Positions 62,306 to 64,000 of a stretch of DNA of 64,000 nt are shown here, piece by piece. The position numbers were made by a program, and so were the translations under genes. Each line of letters begins with the position of its first letter. The stretch's first letter is position 1. The DNA is from Clostridiales bacterium. Lineage in GTDB: Bacteria; Bacillota; Clostridia; Oscillospirales; Oscillospiraceae. Below the pieces are notes generated by a model. The model made no database searches, had not been told where the DNA came from, and worked only from the letters and a program-made list of their open reading frames with translations. The stretch lies in the NCBI GenBank assembly GCA_021205725.1, contig JAJPWY010000033.1, positions 17,278 to 81,277 of the forward strand, written 5' to 3'.

Positions 62306-63640
62306 ATGCCAAAGCTGACATTCCGGGGCGGCGTGCATCTGAAGGATTACAAGGATCTGAGCGCCAATGCGCCCATCGTCTTTCATCAGGCCCAGGGGGA
62401 GCTGGTATTCCCCCTGAGCCAGCACATCGGCAAGCCCGCCATCCCCGTGGTAAAAAAGAGCGACGCTGTCCTGGCAGGACAGATCATCGCCAAAGCGGAC
62501 GGATTCACCTCCGCCAACATCATCACCTCCGGCTCCGGCAAGGTCAAGGTCATCGAGCCACGGATGACCTCCGCCGGGGTCATGGCCCAGTGCATCGTCA
62601 TTGACAACGACGGACAGTACACTCTGGCCCCTGGCGTGGGAGAGCCCTGCGACTGCACCCAGTTGACCCGGGAGGAGATCATTGCGAAGGTTCAGGCCGC
62701 CGGCGTGGTGGGCCTGGGCGGGGCGGGTATGCCCACCCATGTCAAGCTCTCCCCGGAGCACCCGGAGGAGATCGACCACATCATCGCCAACGGTGCGGAG
62801 TGCGAGCCGTACATCACCTGTGACGACCGGCTCATGCAGGAGCAGCCCGGCTGGATTATAGGCGGTCTGCGGGTCATGCTCCAGCTGTTCCCCCACGCAA
62901 ACGCCGTTATCGCCATCGAGGACAACAAGCCCGCCGCCATCGCCTCCATGAAGAAGGCCATTGAGAGTGAGCCCCGGATGTCTGTGGCGGTTCTGAAAAC
63001 CAAATACCCCCAGGGCGGCGAGCGCAACCTGGTCCACGCTGTCACCGGGCGGAAGATGACCTCCAAGGATCTCCCCGCCAACCTGGGCTGCATCGTGGAC
63101 AACGTGACCACCCTGGCCGCCATCTATCGGGCCGTCTGTCTCAACGAGCCGCTGATGGAGAAGGGCTTCACCGTCACCGGAGATGCGGTGGCGGAGCCTC
63201 ACAACTTCCTGGTGAAGATCGGCACCTCCTGCCAGGAGCTGCTGGAGGCCGCCGGAGGATTAAAGGCGGAGCCGAAAAAGGTGCTCATCGGCGGCCCCAT
63301 GATGGGTATGGCCATCACCGACCTGGACATCCCCATCGCCAAGAGCTATAACGCCCTGGTCTGCATGACCCACGACCCGGTGGAGGAGGCGGAGAGCAAG
63401 CTCACCGCCTGCATCCGCTGTGGCCGGTGCGTCCGGGCCTGCCCGGTGGGGCTGGTGCCCCAGATGATGGCCGAGGCCGCCAAAGCCAAGGACTATGGCC
63501 GCTATGTGAAGCTCCACGGTCTGGACTGCATCGGCTGCGGCTGCTGTACCTACATCTGCCCGGCTAAGCGGCCCCTGGTGCAGCTGTTCAAACAAACCAA
63601 GCCCGTGGTGCTCTCGCTCCAGAGCCAGGGCAAGCTGTGA
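62306..63640 (+). CDS. rnfC: Rnf electron transport complex subunit RnfC
   Basis: RnfC is the NAD(H)-interacting subunit of the Rnf complex, which couples ferredoxin:NAD+ oxidoreduction to ion pumping. The 444 residues start with the GG motif KLTFRGGVHL. They have the FMN/NADH-binding loop VVGLGGAGMPTHVK, NGAECEPYITCDDRLM, and near the C-terminus two [4Fe-4S] motifs (CIRCGRCVRACP and CIGCGCCTYICP). It lies 55 nt after the reductase gene with GGGAGGTAGG upstream, so it may share the same transcript. Confidence 0.96.
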   Translation: MPKLTFRGGVHLKDYKDLSANAPIVFHQAQGELVFPLSQHIGKPAIPVVKKSDAVLAGQIIAKADGFTSANIITSGSGKVKVIEPRMTSAGVMAQCIVIDNDGQYTLAPGVGEPCDCTQLTREEIIAKVQAAGVVGLGGAGMPTHVKLSPEHPEEIDHIIANGAECEPYITCDDRLMQEQPGWIIGGLRVMLQLFPHANAVIAIEDNKPAAIASMKKAIESEPRMSVAVLKTKYPQGGERNLVHAVTGRKMTSKDLPANLGCIVDNVTTLAAIYRAVCLNEPLMEKGFTVTGDAVAEPHNFLVKIGTSCQELLEAAGGLKAEPKKVLIGGPMMGMAITDLDIPIAKSYNALVCMTHDPVEEAESKLTACIRCGRCVRACPVGLVPQMMAEAAKAKDYGRYVKLHGLDCIGCGCCTYICPAKRPLVQLFKQTKPVVLSLQSQGKL

Positions 63641-63653
63641 GGAGGGATCGGGA

Positions 63654-64000
63654 ATGGAAAAACTGCTCAACGTCTCCGCATCCCCCCACATGAGAGAGCC
63701 GTATCTGTCCACCGGTCACGTCATGTATGATGTAATCCTGGCCCTGATGCCCGTCACCGTCTTTGGCGTCTGGCATTTCGGCTTCCACGCCTTTATGATC
63801 CTGGCGGTCAGCGTGCTGACGGCGGTGATGACCGAGTTTATCTTCGATTACATCACCCACCGGGAGAACACGATAAAGGACGGCTCCGCCATCGTCACCG
63901 GCCTGCTGCTGGGCCTGTGCCTCTCCCCCACCGTGCCCCTGTACATCCCCTATCTGGGCAGCCTGTTCGCCATTCTGTTCGTCAAGTGCGTGTTCGGCGG
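63654..64000 (+). CDS. rnfD: Rnf electron transport complex subunit RnfD (runs off the window)
   Basis: The ATG at 63654 has GGAGGG upstream, 14 nt after rnfC. The first 115 residues are visible: KLLNVSASPHMREPYLSTGHVMYDV, two or three membrane helices and DGSAIVTGLLLGLCLSP, the RnfD N-terminal pattern. The SGAT flavinylation threonine of RnfD would lie beyond the edge. The operon should continue with rnfG, E, A and B. Confidence 0.95.
   Translation, partial: MEKLLNVSASPHMREPYLSTGHVMYDVILALMPVTVFGVWHFGFHAFMILAVSVLTAVMTEFIFDYITHRENTIKDGSAIVTGLLLGLCLSPTVPLYIPYLGSLFAILFVKCVFG

Overview
The window looks like chromosomal DNA of a strictly anaerobic, spore-forming, high-GC member of the Clostridia. 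It best fits Oscillospirales (Flavonifractor/Lawsonibacter/Intestinimonas-like); I base this on gene content and base composition, not on a database match. Pointers are an EcfA1-EcfA2-EcfT-TruA operon, a YlmC/YmxH sporulation protein, a BofC-like domain protein, a ClpE/ClpC pair, oxygen-detoxifying flavodiiron and rubrerythrin proteins, a molybdenum hydroxylase cluster, an Rnf complex, and strong Gram-positive ribosome binding sites. No rRNA, tRNA, prophage, transposase or CRISPR array is visible.

Layout. 1-1150: a cut-off flavodoxin lipoprotein and a small unknown gene. 1411-11207, all on the minus strand: rnz and clpE, then an operon running methyltransferase-ecfA1-ecfA2-ecfT-truA-DUF5711-cvpA. 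11516-18031: a complete F-type ATP synthase operon (a, c, b, delta/alpha fusion, gamma, beta, epsilon) with its own promoter, structured leader and terminator. 18049-30677: repair and housekeeping genes (Nudix, recQ, ylmC), oxygen defence (fprA, rubrerythrin), a three-gene block (pdxT-like, ygjP-like, HTH protein) lying between two related repeat elements, an acyl-CoA ligase-like enzyme, a CMD-cupin fusion, signal peptidase, ymdB and queH. 30941-36926: a GH3 enzyme, a LacI regulator, an Rrf2 regulator and clpC.

37054-38588: a yybP-ykoY-type (manganese) riboswitch with a terminator sits in front of an orphan oxaloacetate-decarboxylase beta subunit and a 44-residue gamma-like membrane protein. 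38663-38885 (minus) holds a well-folded, terminator-ended RNA that I cannot name. 39429-42061 has a BofC-like protein and a class A PBP. 42130-49920 is a molybdenum hydroxylase cluster: an NTase-HTH fusion, mocA, and two hydroxylase systems. 50000-55422: rhomboid, lactate permease, a DUF2798-like protein, a zinc ribbon protein, plsY and a glycolipid glycosyltransferase.

55530-64000 is the most striking part. On the minus strand are ApbE (covalent FMN attachment), a Gx-transporter protein and a NusG_II protein, followed by a MerR regulator. Divergent from merR are tatA-tatA-tatC, a Tat-exported lipoprotein with an FMN-attachment domain plus a fumarate-reductase-like FAD domain, and the start of an rnf operon (rnfC, rnfD). 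Together they read as one extracytosolic flavin electron-transfer module. Rnf would supply or consume electrons, ApbE would flavinylate RnfD/G and the lipoprotein, and Tat would export the reductase. The acceptor is unknown, because a conserved substrate-binding arginine motif of fumarate/urocanate reductases is replaced.
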